Notes: a model not told the origin generated them from the letters alone. Counted from the stretch's first letter, positions 39,731-48,958 are shown. The stretch: 51,401 nucleotides of DNA from Rhodoferax sp. (GCA_016790475.1 JAEUOX010000167.1:1-51401), one strand, 5' to 3'. Numbers and translations: made by a program.

Positions 39731-42700
39731 GGCGTTCCCCGCTGGATGTCGGCCAGCAGCGCGGCCAGCGCCCGCACGCTGCCGGCCTCGAAGATCGACC
39801 CGTGCAGGCCGGCGATGTACCGCTCGCTGTAGCGCGCTCCCATGCGCTGGCGCCAGCTCCCGAACAGCATCCGGTGCCAGCGCGCCAGGCCGGTCGTCTT
39901 GATCAGCACCAGCGGCGCGGCCACCGGCGTGACGCGGTAGCCGGTCATCGCCATGACCTGGCCGGACAGCCCGGTGTCGTTGACCATCGCCCCGAGGCGC
40001 CGGCCGTTCAGGCTCAGCTGCCCGATGCGCAACCAGCGCACCAGCGCCGCGAAGATGCGCCAGTAGAAGCTGCCCCCCCAGACCGCCTTCGGGAACACGG
40101 TGTCGATCAGGATCAGCCCGCGCACCGGTACGCCGCGCTGCTCCAGCAGGCGCACCGTCTCCAGGGCCGCCACACCACCGATCGAGAAGCCCGCGACGAA
40201 GCCGGCCGGCAGGCCCAGGGCCTGGATCGCGTCCGCATAACGCGCCGCCAGGTCGCCAATCCGCCGGTAGGGTTCGCCGACCGGCGGCTGCAGCATGCGC
40301 ACATCGCAGCGCCCGGCCAGGGCCTCGGCCAAGTTCTGGAAGCGCATCAGGTCCCCATGGCCGGAAGCGGCCATGAACAGCGGCGCCTGCCCCGGCGCCA
40401 TGCCGAACCCGACCAGCACGCCCGGAAGCGGGTCCTCGCGGCCGACAGCCAGCGCGAACTGTTCCACCGTCGGATGCTCGGTCAGCAGATACAGCGGCAA
40501 CGGCCGCCCCAGCCGGCGTTCGGTGGCGGTGAGCAGGCCGACGGCGGACAGGGAATCCCCTCCGGCATCGAAGAAGTTGTCCTGCACCGTCAGGTCGGGC
40601 CGGCCCAGGGCCTCCTGCCAGATGGCCAGCAGATCCTGCTCCAGGGCGCCGGCCGGCGCCCGATGGGCCGGGGCCGGCGCCGGCTCGGGGATCGGGGGCA
40701 GCGCGGCATAGTCGATCTTGCCGGTACTGCTGCAGGGCAGCTCCGGCAGGACCGCCAGGCGCGCCGGCACCATGTAGTCCGGCAGGCGCAGGCGCAGCAA
40801 GCGCAGCAGGCTCTCCGGCGCCGGCGCACCGGCACCGCCGACCCAGGCGTGCAGCGCCAGCCGGCCGTCGGACTGCACCGGCTGCACGGCCGCCTGCGTG
40901 ACGCCTTCGGCGGCCAGCAGCGCCGACTCGATTTCGCCGAGCTCGACCCGGTAACCCCGCAGCTTGACTTGGCGGTCCAGCCGCCCGCTGAAATGCAGTT
41001 GACCGTCCGGTGTGAGCCAGCCGCGGTCACCGGTGCGGTACAGGCGCTCTCCGGGCCGGTGGGGGTCGTCGACGAACGCGGCGGCGGTCAGCGCCGGCTG
41101 GTTCAGGTAACCGCGCGCCAGGCCGGCGCCGCCGATGCAGATCTCCCCCGGCACCCCCCAGGGCAGCAGGCGCAGTGCGTCGTCCAGCACGCGCACCACG
41201 GTGCCGTCGACCGGCGTTCCGATCGGCAGGGCCTGTCTGCCAGGCTGGGGGGTGCAGGCCCAGGCCGTCGCGAAGATGCAGGCCTCGGTCGGACCGTAGA
41301 CATTGAACAGGCGGGCCGCGGTCCCGGCCTGGTAGCGGGCCATGAGCTCGGGCGACAGCACCTCGCCGCCGCAACAGGCCACGCGCAGGCGCAAGGCGGG
41401 CCGGCCCGCCGCCGCATCCAGGAAGCCGCTCAGCGTCGAGGGCACGAAGGCCATGATCGTGACCGCGTGGCGCATCGCGAACTCCGCGACCGATTCCGGA
41501 TGCAGGCGACCGGGCGGCGCCAGCGCGACGCTGGCACCGTTGACCAGCGGCAGGTACAGCTCGATCAGCGACGGGTCGAACGTGGCCTGGGTCGCCAGCG
41601 CCGAGCGGTCCTGCGGCACGACACCGTAGGTCCGCGTCAGCCAGGCCATGCGCTGCGCCAGCGCGGCATGCTCGACCATCACGCCCTTGGGCCGCCCGGT
41701 GGATCCGGACGTGAACAGCACATAGGCCAGGTCCGCGGCCTGCGGCGTCGCCGGCGGAGCCATCGCGGTGTGGTCGGCCAGCGTGGGCTCCCAGCCGGTG
41801 ACGACGGCGCGCGGATGCAGCGCACCGAGCCGGTCCAGCGCGTCCTCCTGCAGCAGCAGCGCCAGCGCACCGCTGTCCTGCAGGATGCCTGCCAGGCGGG
41901 CCACCGGCGCGTCCGGATCCAGCGGCAGGCAGGCCGCGCCGGCCTTGGCGATCGCCAGCACCGCGACCACCAGATCCGCCGAGCGTGGCAGCGCGACCGC
42001 CACAACGCCGTCCCGGCCGGCACCCAGCGCCACCAGGCGATGCGCCAGCCGGTTGGCACGCGCATCCAGCGTGCCGTAGTCCATGCTGCCACCGTCCCAG
42101 ACCAGGGCCAGCGCATCCGGGCGCGCGGCAGCATGGCGCTCGAAGCTGCGGATGCAGGTCTCCACCACCGGTGCGGCCGGGGCGGCCTGTGCCAGCAGCG
42201 CGGCCTGCTCCTCCGGCGGCAGCAGCGGCAGGTCCCCGACCAGCCGCTGCGGCTCGGCAGCCAGCAGCTGGGCCAGATGCCACAGGCGCCGTGCCAGGGG
42301 GCCGACCTCCTCGCCGGCGAAACAGTCGGCGCTGGCCTCCAGCACCAGCTCCAGGTCCTGCTCGGGGTGAAACTCGCAGACCGTGACACCCAGCGGGTAG
42401 CGCGCCACGCCGGAGAAGAATTGCCGCGAATCGACGCGCCGCGCGGCGCCGAAATGCACGGCGTAGTCCTGCTGCTCGAACGACAGGATCAGGTCGAAAA
42501 GGCTGTCCCGGCCGCTGCGCAGGATCTGCAGGGAACGCGCGAGTTCGCTCAGCGGGTAGCGGGGCCGGCGCAGCGCCGCGCGCATCGCTGCCGCCGCGCC
42601 GGCGACGAGCTCGCCCGCGCTTTGCCCCGGGGCCACGTCGATGCCGAGTGCGAGCACACCGACGAACATGCCCGGCGTCGCGCGGAAGCGGCGCCCGCCG

Positions 42701-43581
42701 CGGTTGAGCGTCGGCACGCCGACCAGCACCTGCGACCGGCCGGCCAGGCGACCGAAGTACAGCGCCAGCGCTGCCAGGAAGAAGACGAACGGGCTCTGCT
42801 CGCGGGCGGCGGCCTGCCGGACGAGCTCCTGGTAGGCGCCCCGTGGCAGGGCCCAGGTCGCCAGATGCGCGGCCGGCAGGCCGGCGTGCCGCTGCGCATC
42901 CGGCCGGCGTTCGAGCAGCGGCTCCGGCAGCTGCGTGATCTGGCCGTTCCAGTGCTGCGCGTCCCGCGTGAAGCTCTCGGAGCCCAGGTAGGCCAGGGAA
43001 TCGGCGATGAACTCCGCATAGGGCGCTGCCGCGGGTGGCGCGACGGCACCGCCATCGAGCTGGTTGTACAGCGCGCTCCAGCGCGCCATCACCTGCGATG
43101 TGCCCCAGCCGTCCATCACGACATGGTGGAACTGCATCGCCAGGCCATGCAGTGTCGGGTGGACCCGCAGCAGCGCAAAGCGCCATGGCGGCGTACCGTC
43201 GAATGCAAAGGGCCGCGCCAGCGCCGCCTGCCACCAGTCCTGCATCGCGGCACAGGGCTCGACACCGGTGGGCACCTCCACCAGCTCCAGCGTCGGCTCC
43301 CAGCGGGCGAGCAGCCGCTGCGTGCCGTCCGGCAGCGGGGCCAGCCGCAGCGCGTCGCATTCCTGCACGAGCAGCTGCAGCGCCGCGACGCAGCGCTGCA
43401 CGTCCAGCGGACCGTCGAGGAAGCCCCCGCCGCCGATCATCAGGTGCGGGCTGTCGGGCCAGGCGGCGCGGTCCCGCCAGACCTCGCGCTGGCTCAGCGA
43501 CAGCGGCAAGGACGCGCCGGCCGGCGCGTCCGGCGGCGCGCCCGCGGCGCGGCTCAGGAGGCCATCTTCGAGCGATCCCAC
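39727..43581 (-). CDS. Single-module non-ribosomal peptide synthetase (C-A-PCP-TE)
   Basis: A 1284-residue NRPS with one module. Condensation domain about 25-450 with the active H152-H-x3-D-G motif (MQFHHVVMDGWG). Adenylation domain about 470-960 with LFTSGSTGRPKG, the aspartate-bearing FDPSLIELY (typical of alpha-amino acids), NVYGPTEA, YRTGDRGW and the A10 lysine in SSTGKIDY. The carrier Ser1010 is in DAGGDSLSAVG. The thioesterase has Ser1133 in GFSIGG. The start is assigned to a GTG at 43581, inside the end of the patatin gene, preceded by AAAGAGA; no in-frame ATG is nearby. An N-terminal condensation domain suggests an acyl or other carrier-bound donor. The product is unknown. Confidence 0.88.
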   Translation of the reverse strand: MGSLEDGLLSRAAGAPPDAPAGASLPLSLSQREVWRDRAAWPDSPHLMIGGGGFLDGPLDVQRCVAALQLLVQECDALRLAPLPDGTQRLLARWEPTLELVEVPTGVEPCAAMQDWWQAALARPFAFDGTPPWRFALLRVHPTLHGLAMQFHHVVMDGWGTSQVMARWSALYNQLDGGAVAPPAAAPYAEFIADSLAYLGSESFTRDAQHWNGQITQLPEPLLERRPDAQRHAGLPAAHLATWALPRGAYQELVRQAAAREQSPFVFFLAALALYFGRLAGRSQVLVGVPTLNRGGRRFRATPGMFVGVLALGIDVAPGQSAGELVAGAAAAMRAALRRPRYPLSELARSLQILRSGRDSLFDLILSFEQQDYAVHFGAARRVDSRQFFSGVARYPLGVTVCEFHPEQDLELVLEASADCFAGEEVGPLARRLWHLAQLLAAEPQRLVGDLPLLPPEEQAALLAQAAPAAPVVETCIRSFERHAAARPDALALVWDGGSMDYGTLDARANRLAHRLVALGAGRDGVVAVALPRSADLVVAVLAIAKAGAACLPLDPDAPVARLAGILQDSGALALLLQEDALDRLGALHPRAVVTGWEPTLADHTAMAPPATPQAADLAYVLFTSGSTGRPKGVMVEHAALAQRMAWLTRTYGVVPQDRSALATQATFDPSLIELYLPLVNGASVALAPPGRLHPESVAEFAMRHAVTIMAFVPSTLSGFLDAAAGRPALRLRVACCGGEVLSPELMARYQAGTAARLFNVYGPTEACIFATAWACTPQPGRQALPIGTPVDGTVVRVLDDALRLLPWGVPGEICIGGAGLARGYLNQPALTAAAFVDDPHRPGERLYRTGDRGWLTPDGQLHFSGRLDRQVKLRGYRVELGEIESALLAAEGVTQAAVQPVQSDGRLALHAWVGGAGAPAPESLLRLLRLRLPDYMVPARLAVLPELPCSSTGKIDYAALPPIPEPAPAPAHRAPAGALEQDLLAIWQEALGRPDLTVQDNFFDAGGDSLSAVGLLTATERRLGRPLPLYLLTEHPTVEQFALAVGREDPLPGVLVGFGMAPGQAPLFMAASGHGDLMRFQNLAEALAGRCDVRMLQPPVGEPYRRIGDLAARYADAIQALGLPAGFVAGFSIGGVAALETVRLLEQRGVPVRGLILIDTVFPKAVWGGSFYWRIFAALVRWLRIGQLSLNGRRLGAMVNDTGLSGQVMAMTGYRVTPVAAPLVLIKTTGLARWHRMLFGSWRQRMGARYSERYIAGLHGSIFEAGSVRALAALLADIQRGTP

Positions 43582-45383
43582 TGCTCGATCTCTTTCATCG
43601 CATGCCGGAAGCCGACCTCGGCGATCTCTGCCGCCTGGCGATAGGCCATCAGCGCGAAGGCGCCGACCGGCGGCTCCATGTACAGGTCGGACTGCGCGAT
43701 CGTGCGGCCGCGCTGGTTCAGGCCGCCGATGTGCCCGGCGCGGTACAGGATGTCGCCGATGCCGGGGGAAGCCGCCGCACCGGGCGTCAGGTAGGACTTG
43801 AGCTTGCGCCAGGCCGACAGACGGGTCAGGTTCTGGTCCACGCCCATGTAGTCCTGCACGTCCACGTCGATCGCGATGATGGTTCCGTTGCCCCGGCGCT
43901 TCTCGGCCCGGGTGCCCAGGCGCATGCGCATCGCCTCGACCGGCACGTTCTCCAGGATGGCGCCGTCCACCAGCAGATCGCCGTTGTGCACGACTGGCGG
44001 GAACAGCCCGACCGGCGAGTTGCTGGCCAGCACCGCGCGCCACAGCGGGCCGCTGTCCTGCACTGTCGTGCAGGCGCGACTCAGGTTGCAGGCCGCGGCG
44101 AAGAAGGGCCGCCACAGCGCGTCGACCGACCGGTCGCCGAACATGCGCTGCAGATCGCGCTGCACCCGCTTGCCGGACACCAGCGAGATCACCGGCACGG
44201 TGGGCCGCTCACCCCCGCGGGCGAAGCGCATCGTCTGCTCGCGGATCGCGTCCAGCGGCAGTCCGCAGGCATATTGCGCGCCGAGCAACGCGCCCATGCT
44301 GTTGCCGCCGATCAGGTCCACCGGGATCCGGCATTGCTCCAGCGCGCGCAGCACACCCAGGTGCGCGAAACCGCGCGCGCCACCGCCGCCCAGCACGACA
44401 CCGGTGGCCTTGCCGGTCAGGAAGCGTGCCAGCCGCGCGAAGTCGCTGGCCTCCCCGTGGCGCACCGGGTAGATGCGCTCCAGGTCGCGCTGTGCGCGCC
44501 AGGGTGCGATCTCCTGCGGCTGCCCGGCGCCTTCCGGATGCAGCAGCACCAGGTGCCGGCGCTTCATCTCGAAGCCGGGCTCCTCGCGCAGCCGCAGCTC
44601 CAGCGGGCCGGGTGCGGTCGGGGCGTCCGGCGGGGCAACGAACACCACCTGGTCGGCCTGCCGGAACGCACGGCGGGCCCAGGAGGATCCGTCATCGTCC
44701 GCCTCGTAGATCAGGAAGTCGTACTGCTTCTCCAGTTGGTCGTAGCGGTCCAGCGCAACCCAGCCGGACGTGGCATCCGGATGCAGGTCGCGCTCGGTCT
44801 CCGGGCCGACATGCTGCGCCCGGCCGATCTGGGCCAGGGCCCGCGACAGGCCCTGGGCGACCCGGCGGCAGGCGTTGCCTGGCGCAAGCGGCACCAGCAC
44901 GAAGATCTGCGCCTGGCGCCGCCGCACGACCTGCGAGGTGTGCCGCAGATGGTTGTAGATGGCCTGCGCGAAGACCCTATTCAGCGCCAGCGCATGGCGC
45001 ACCATCAGCCGGTCGAACTCCGCACGCGTCAGCAGCGCCAGCGTGGAATCGCGCAGCGCGGTGATGTCGGCGGCGCGCGGCTGCTGGAGGATCAGGCCGG
45101 CCTCACCGACGCTTTCGCCGGGCAGGATCTCGTTGTAGAGCTGCAGCGCGCCGGTTCGGTCCCGCCGCGACACCCGCAGGCGGCCACTGACCAGGAAGAA
45201 CATCGTGTGCGCCTGCTCCCCCTCGCGGTAGACGATGTCCCCACCGGCGACGAACTGCAGCTGCAGCGTGGCTGCCAGATCCCGCAGCACCTCGTCCGGC
45301 AGGCCGCCGAATACCCCGCTGGCGCGGAGTACGTCCAGCACACGGCTCGGGTCCGGATCCGGGGTCGGGTGGGCGGTCGCCAT
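43554..45383 (-). CDS. Cyclic-nucleotide-binding patatin-like phospholipase
   Basis: A 609-residue protein. Residues about 12-140 form a cNMP-binding domain (LPDEVLRDLAATLQLQFVAGGDIVYREGE, then PGESVGEAGL and the helix after it). A linker domain follows, then the patatin domain from about 320: oxyanion-loop GGGGARGFAHLG, nucleophile Ser362 in GGNSMGAL, and catalytic Asp473 in VDGAILENVPVEA. The NTE/RssA-like family deacylates phospholipids or lysophospholipids. Its end overlaps the NRPS start by 28 bases. It begins 27 bases after the HD-GYP gene. No signal peptide, so cytoplasmic or peripheral. Confidence 0.9.
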   Translation of the reverse strand: MATAHPTPDPDPSRVLDVLRASGVFGGLPDEVLRDLAATLQLQFVAGGDIVYREGEQAHTMFFLVSGRLRVSRRDRTGALQLYNEILPGESVGEAGLILQQPRAADITALRDSTLALLTRAEFDRLMVRHALALNRVFAQAIYNHLRHTSQVVRRRQAQIFVLVPLAPGNACRRVAQGLSRALAQIGRAQHVGPETERDLHPDATSGWVALDRYDQLEKQYDFLIYEADDDGSSWARRAFRQADQVVFVAPPDAPTAPGPLELRLREEPGFEMKRRHLVLLHPEGAGQPQEIAPWRAQRDLERIYPVRHGEASDFARLARFLTGKATGVVLGGGGARGFAHLGVLRALEQCRIPVDLIGGNSMGALLGAQYACGLPLDAIREQTMRFARGGERPTVPVISLVSGKRVQRDLQRMFGDRSVDALWRPFFAAACNLSRACTTVQDSGPLWRAVLASNSPVGLFPPVVHNGDLLVDGAILENVPVEAMRMRLGTRAEKRRGNGTIIAIDVDVQDYMGVDQNLTRLSAWRKLKSYLTPGAAASPGIGDILYRAGHIGGLNQRGRTIAQSDLYMEPPVGAFALMAYRQAAEIAEVGFRHAMKEIEQWDRSKMAS

Positions 45384-45410
45384 CGATGCAGTCTGTGGGC
45401 GCCGGCGGGC

Positions 45411-46658
45411 TCAGCGGGCCAGACTGGCCCACAGGGGGGCCAGTTCGGCCTGGTCGTCGGCATCCAGCGCCGCCACGTGCCACAGGCAATTGCGCTCGAG
45501 CCGGCCGAGGCGGTAGTGCAGTTCCTCGTCGGCCATAGCCACCTCCAGCAGGTTGACGCCTTCCACCGATGCACCGGCCCACAGGCCCATGTCGTTCCAG
45601 CCGGCGCGCAGGCGCTCCAGCAGCCGCGCGGCCGCCTCGGCGGCATCGCGCACGCGGGGCCGGCTGCTGGCCGACAGCGCGCGCGCCAGCGCCAGCGCAG
45701 CCTGCATGCGCCGGCCGGCGTCGGCCAGCCCGGCCCAGGCCTGGTCCCGGGCGGCGATGTCCACCTGTTCGCCGCCGCGGGCCGCATCCGCCGCCGCGCC
45801 AGCCACCAGACCGAGCAGGTGCGCATCGAACTCGCCGGGAATCACCCGCAGCGCGAAGCTGGCGCGGATCCAACCGGTGCCGGGCAGCGCGAGCATGCCC
45901 AGTGTGGCTTCGACGATGCACAGCAGGCGCCCCAGCGGCGACAGCTTGTCGCCGGTCAGCCGGGCCGGGTAGCCGCTGCCGTCGAGCCGCTCATGGTGCT
46001 CCCCGATCGCGCGCGTCAAGGCGCCCGGGTAGTGGCCCAGGCTGGCCAGCAGCTGCTCGCCGCGCTGCGGGTGCACCGCCATCTGCGCGAAACGCGGCAG
46101 GTCCAGCACGTCACCGGCGCCGATCAGGGCAGGATCCAGGTAGAGCTCGCCGATGTCGTGCAGCAGGCCGGCCAGCATGGCCAGGCGCACGTCGCCCGGA
46201 TTGCCGCGCGCGCGCAGCGCCATCGCACCGGCCAGCGCCATCGCCTGGATCGCATGGTCGAAGGCCTGCGGGCTGTTGGCCTGCACGGTGGACAGCAGGA
46301 AATGCCCGACCGGATCCAGCGGCAGGCTGGTGATCTGCGCGTCGATGTCGCGCGCCCAGCTGCGCAGCGGCGCCACCAGCGCATGGCCGGAATCCATCAG
46401 CTTGGCAAAGGCCCGGCGCAGCTGGTTCTTGTCCGGGCCAGCCTCGAAGCGCAGGCTGGTCTCCAGCGGGTGCTTCAGCGGCATCGACAGCAGCCGCTGC
46501 TGCAGCACGGGCGTGATCGGCATGTGGTGCGCCAGCAGCTTGATGCCACGCTCATCGAAGATGTCACGCGATGCCACGATCGCCCGACCCTGCGCGGCAT
46601 CGAGAATGGCATTCAACACATGCGTGTTGACGTGGTTCAGCGGTTGTTTGTCATCCAC
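45411..46658 (-). CDS. HD-GYP domain protein
   Basis: A 415-residue protein with an HD-GYP domain, the family that degrades cyclic di-GMP. His167-Asp168 (LLHDIGELY), His196 (VHPQRGEQLL), His221-His222 and GYP at 229-231 (EHHERLDGSGYP) are all present, so the metal site is likely complete. About 130 N-terminal residues and 170 C-terminal residues do not resemble a known receiver domain to me. The start is a GTG at 46658 with AGGA eight bases upstream; no ATG fits. First gene of the patatin-NRPS run. A possible TACCAT -10 is at 46709-46714 (minus). Confidence 0.82.
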   Translation of the reverse strand: MDDKQPLNHVNTHVLNAILDAAQGRAIVASRDIFDERGIKLLAHHMPITPVLQQRLLSMPLKHPLETSLRFEAGPDKNQLRRAFAKLMDSGHALVAPLRSWARDIDAQITSLPLDPVGHFLLSTVQANSPQAFDHAIQAMALAGAMALRARGNPGDVRLAMLAGLLHDIGELYLDPALIGAGDVLDLPRFAQMAVHPQRGEQLLASLGHYPGALTRAIGEHHERLDGSGYPARLTGDKLSPLGRLLCIVEATLGMLALPGTGWIRASFALRVIPGEFDAHLLGLVAGAAADAARGGEQVDIAARDQAWAGLADAGRRMQAALALARALSASSRPRVRDAAEAAARLLERLRAGWNDMGLWAGASVEGVNLLEVAMADEELHYRLGRLERNCLWHVAALDADDQAELAPLWASLAR

Positions 46659-46793
46659 GGTGGATCCTGCGTTCCGGCGGTTGCGCCGCGCTGCATTGAC
46701 AGCCTTCAATGGTAACCGGCGGCGGCGGCCTGCGAGCAACCGCTAACATCAGCGCCTCGCATTTCCGTCCTGACTCTGGAGCCCCGTCCGCCC

Positions 46794-48308
46794 ATGCCCA
46801 CGTCCACCCCCCACATCCTGTTCATCATGGCCGACCAGATGGCCGCGCCACTGCTGCCGCTGCATGACAGCCGCTCACCGATCCGCATGCCGCATCTGGC
46901 GCGCCTGGCCGCCGAAGGCGTGCAGTTCGATTCGGCCTACTGCAACAGCCCGCTGTGCGCGCCGTCGCGCTTTGCGCTGGTCAGCGGGCAGCTGCCGTCG
47001 AAGATCGGGGCCTACGACAACGCCGCCGAGTTCCCGGCCGACGTGCCGACCTACGCGCACTACCTGCGCCGGCTGGGCTACCGCACCGCGCTGTCGGGCA
47101 AGATGCACTTCTGCGGCCCGGACCAGCTGCACGGCTACGAGGAGCGCCTCACCAGCGACATCTACCCGGCCGATTACGGCTGGGCCGTCAACTGGGACGC
47201 GCCGGATGTGCGCCCGAGCTGGTACCACAACATGTCCTCGGTGCTGCAGGCCGGCACCTGCGTGCGCACCAACCAGCTGGACTTCGACGAGGAGGTGGTG
47301 TTCCGGGCCGAGCAGTACCTCTACGACCATGTGCGCAACACGCCGGACAAGCCCTTCTGCCTGACGGTGTCGATGACGCACCCGCACGACCCCTACACCA
47401 TCCCCGAGAAATACTGGAACCTGTACCGCGAAGAGGACATCCCGATGCCGCGCGTGGACATCCCGCAGGATGCCCAGGATCCGCATGCCCAGCGCCTGCT
47501 GAAGGTCATCGACCTGTGGGGCAAGCCGATGCCCGAGGAGGCGATCCGCTGCGCGCGGCGCGCCTACTTCGGCGCCTGCAGCTACATCGACCACAACATC
47601 GGCCGGCTGCTGCAGACGCTGCAGGACTGCGGGCTGGCCAAGGACACGATCGTCGTGTTCTCCGGCGACCATGGCGACATGCTGGGCGAGCGTGGGCTCT
47701 GGTACAAGATGCACTGGTTCGAGGGGGCGGCACGGGTGCCGATGGTGGTGCATGCGCCCGGTCGCTTTGCGCCGCGCCGCGTGGCGTCCTCGGTGTCCAC
47801 GATCGACCTGCTGCCGACCTTCGTCGCGCTGGCCGGCGGCTCGCTCGACGGCGGCCTGCCGCTGGACGGCCGTTCGCTGCTGCCGCACCTGCAGGGCAGC
47901 GGCGGCCATGACGAGGTCATCGGCGAATACATGGCCGAGGGCACGAACGCCCCGCTGGTGATGATCCGCCGAGGGCGCTTCAAGTTCATCTATTCCCCGA
48001 AGGACCCGAGCCTGCTGTTCGACCTGCAGGCCGACCCGGACGAGTTGCACAACCTGGCGCAGGCGCCGGAGCACCGTGCGCTGGTGGCCTCGCTGCTGGA
48101 GGAAGTCGGCCGGCGCTGGGACATGCCGGCGCTGCATGCGCAGGTGCTGGCGAGCCAGCGGCGGCGGCGCTTCGTCTACGACGCGCTCACCCAGGGCACC
48201 TTGAAGAGCTGGGACCACCAGCCGATGGTGGACGCCAGCCAGCAGTACATGCGCAACCACATCGATCTGGACGACCTGGAGCGCCGGGCCCGCTTCCCGC
48301 GGCCCTGA
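46794..48308 (+). CDS. betC: Choline-sulfatase-like sulfatase
   Basis: A 504-residue type I sulfatase. Cys55 in NSPLCAPSRFALVSG is the formylglycine precursor; Asp14 (IMADQM) and the later SGDHGDMLGERGLWYK supply metal ligands. The C-terminal tail WDHQPMVDASQQYMRNHIDLDDLERRARFP is the choline-sulfatase signature, so I call it BetC-like: choline-O-sulfate to choline and sulfate. No signal peptide, as in BetC. A TAACAT box (46744-46749) may be its -10. The neighbours are not the usual betABI or sulfate genes. Confidence 0.88.
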   Translation: MPTSTPHILFIMADQMAAPLLPLHDSRSPIRMPHLARLAAEGVQFDSAYCNSPLCAPSRFALVSGQLPSKIGAYDNAAEFPADVPTYAHYLRRLGYRTALSGKMHFCGPDQLHGYEERLTSDIYPADYGWAVNWDAPDVRPSWYHNMSSVLQAGTCVRTNQLDFDEEVVFRAEQYLYDHVRNTPDKPFCLTVSMTHPHDPYTIPEKYWNLYREEDIPMPRVDIPQDAQDPHAQRLLKVIDLWGKPMPEEAIRCARRAYFGACSYIDHNIGRLLQTLQDCGLAKDTIVVFSGDHGDMLGERGLWYKMHWFEGAARVPMVVHAPGRFAPRRVASSVSTIDLLPTFVALAGGSLDGGLPLDGRSLLPHLQGSGGHDEVIGEYMAEGTNAPLVMIRRGRFKFIYSPKDPSLLFDLQADPDELHNLAQAPEHRALVASLLEEVGRRWDMPALHAQVLASQRRRRFVYDALTQGTLKSWDHQPMVDASQQYMRNHIDLDDLERRARFPRP

Positions 48309-48314
48309 CCGATC

Positions 48315-48926
48315 TCAGTGCGTCTTGGCCGGCGCCTGCGTGACCCAGGCGTCCGGGCCCCAGGGCGTCACCGGCGCATCGCCGCTGGTCTGGAAGCGTT
48401 CGGGCAGGTCCTCCACCATGTTCCAGGTGGCGGACAGGCGGCCGAAGCCGATGCACACGGCGCACCAGGAGCCAAGCTCGACCAGCTCTTTCTCGGAGAA
48501 GTGCTCGGCCAGCTCCGCGTACAGCGCGTCACCGATCGCCAGATGGTTGGTCGCCAGCAGGTCGGCATAACGCAGCGCCACGCGCTCGGCCGCCGTCAGG
48601 TCCGGCGCCTCATGCGGCTTCTCCAGAGAGCAGACCAGGTCTTCGGTGACGCCGTCGGCCACCGCGTCGGCGTAACGCATCGCCATGCAGCTGCGGCACT
48701 GGTTATGGAACGCGATGCGCAGACGCAGCAGCTCGCGCAGCCGCTCCGACAGCACCGCATGCTGCTTGACAGCGCCCATGAACCGGACATAGGCCTTGGC
48801 CAGCTCCGGGTGGTGCGCGCGCACGCTGGTCGGACGCATCTCGCGCTCGCTCTTCTGGTCGGCCTTCAGCATGGCGCGCAGTTCGGGGTCGAATTCGTCG
48901 AGGTGCAGGGAACGCAGGCGGGGCAT
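48315..48926 (-). CDS. Carboxymuconolactone decarboxylase (AhpD-like) family protein
   Basis: A 203-residue protein of the CMD/AhpD-like fold. The motif HNQCRSCMAMRYADAV has Cys77 and Cys80; four residues after the second Cys is Arg84 where AhpD has His. Pairs of nearby helices (LRELLRLRIAFHNQCR; YADLLATNHLAIG) and a second WCAVCIGFGRLSATWN segment (also C-x2-C) fit the alpha-helical disulfide family. Starts at 48926 with AAGGAG ahead. It follows the NTF2-like gene by 32 bases and converges on betC. Reaction unknown; redox role or decarboxylation are both possible. Confidence 0.75.
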   Translation of the reverse strand: MPRLRSLHLDEFDPELRAMLKADQKSEREMRPTSVRAHHPELAKAYVRFMGAVKQHAVLSERLRELLRLRIAFHNQCRSCMAMRYADAVADGVTEDLVCSLEKPHEAPDLTAAERVALRYADLLATNHLAIGDALYAELAEHFSEKELVELGSWCAVCIGFGRLSATWNMVEDLPERFQTSGDAPVTPWGPDAWVTQAPAKTH

Positions 48927-48958
48927 GGTGACTCCTTGGGGGTGCGACGCGGCGTGCG

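Noticed and set aside
39622-43644. Open frame of about 4 kb on the plus strand opposite the NRPS
   Set aside because: Same antisense artefact; the NRPS motifs on the minus strand explain the region fully.
43582-44115. N-terminal extension of the NRPS into the patatin gene
   Set aside because: The extra 178 residues have a shifted-frame composition and the condensation domain begins only after 43581.
46696-46701. TTGACA as a -35 for the sulfatase gene
   Set aside because: No -10 lies at a usable distance downstream; the nearest candidate (TAACAT at 46744) is 42 bases away.
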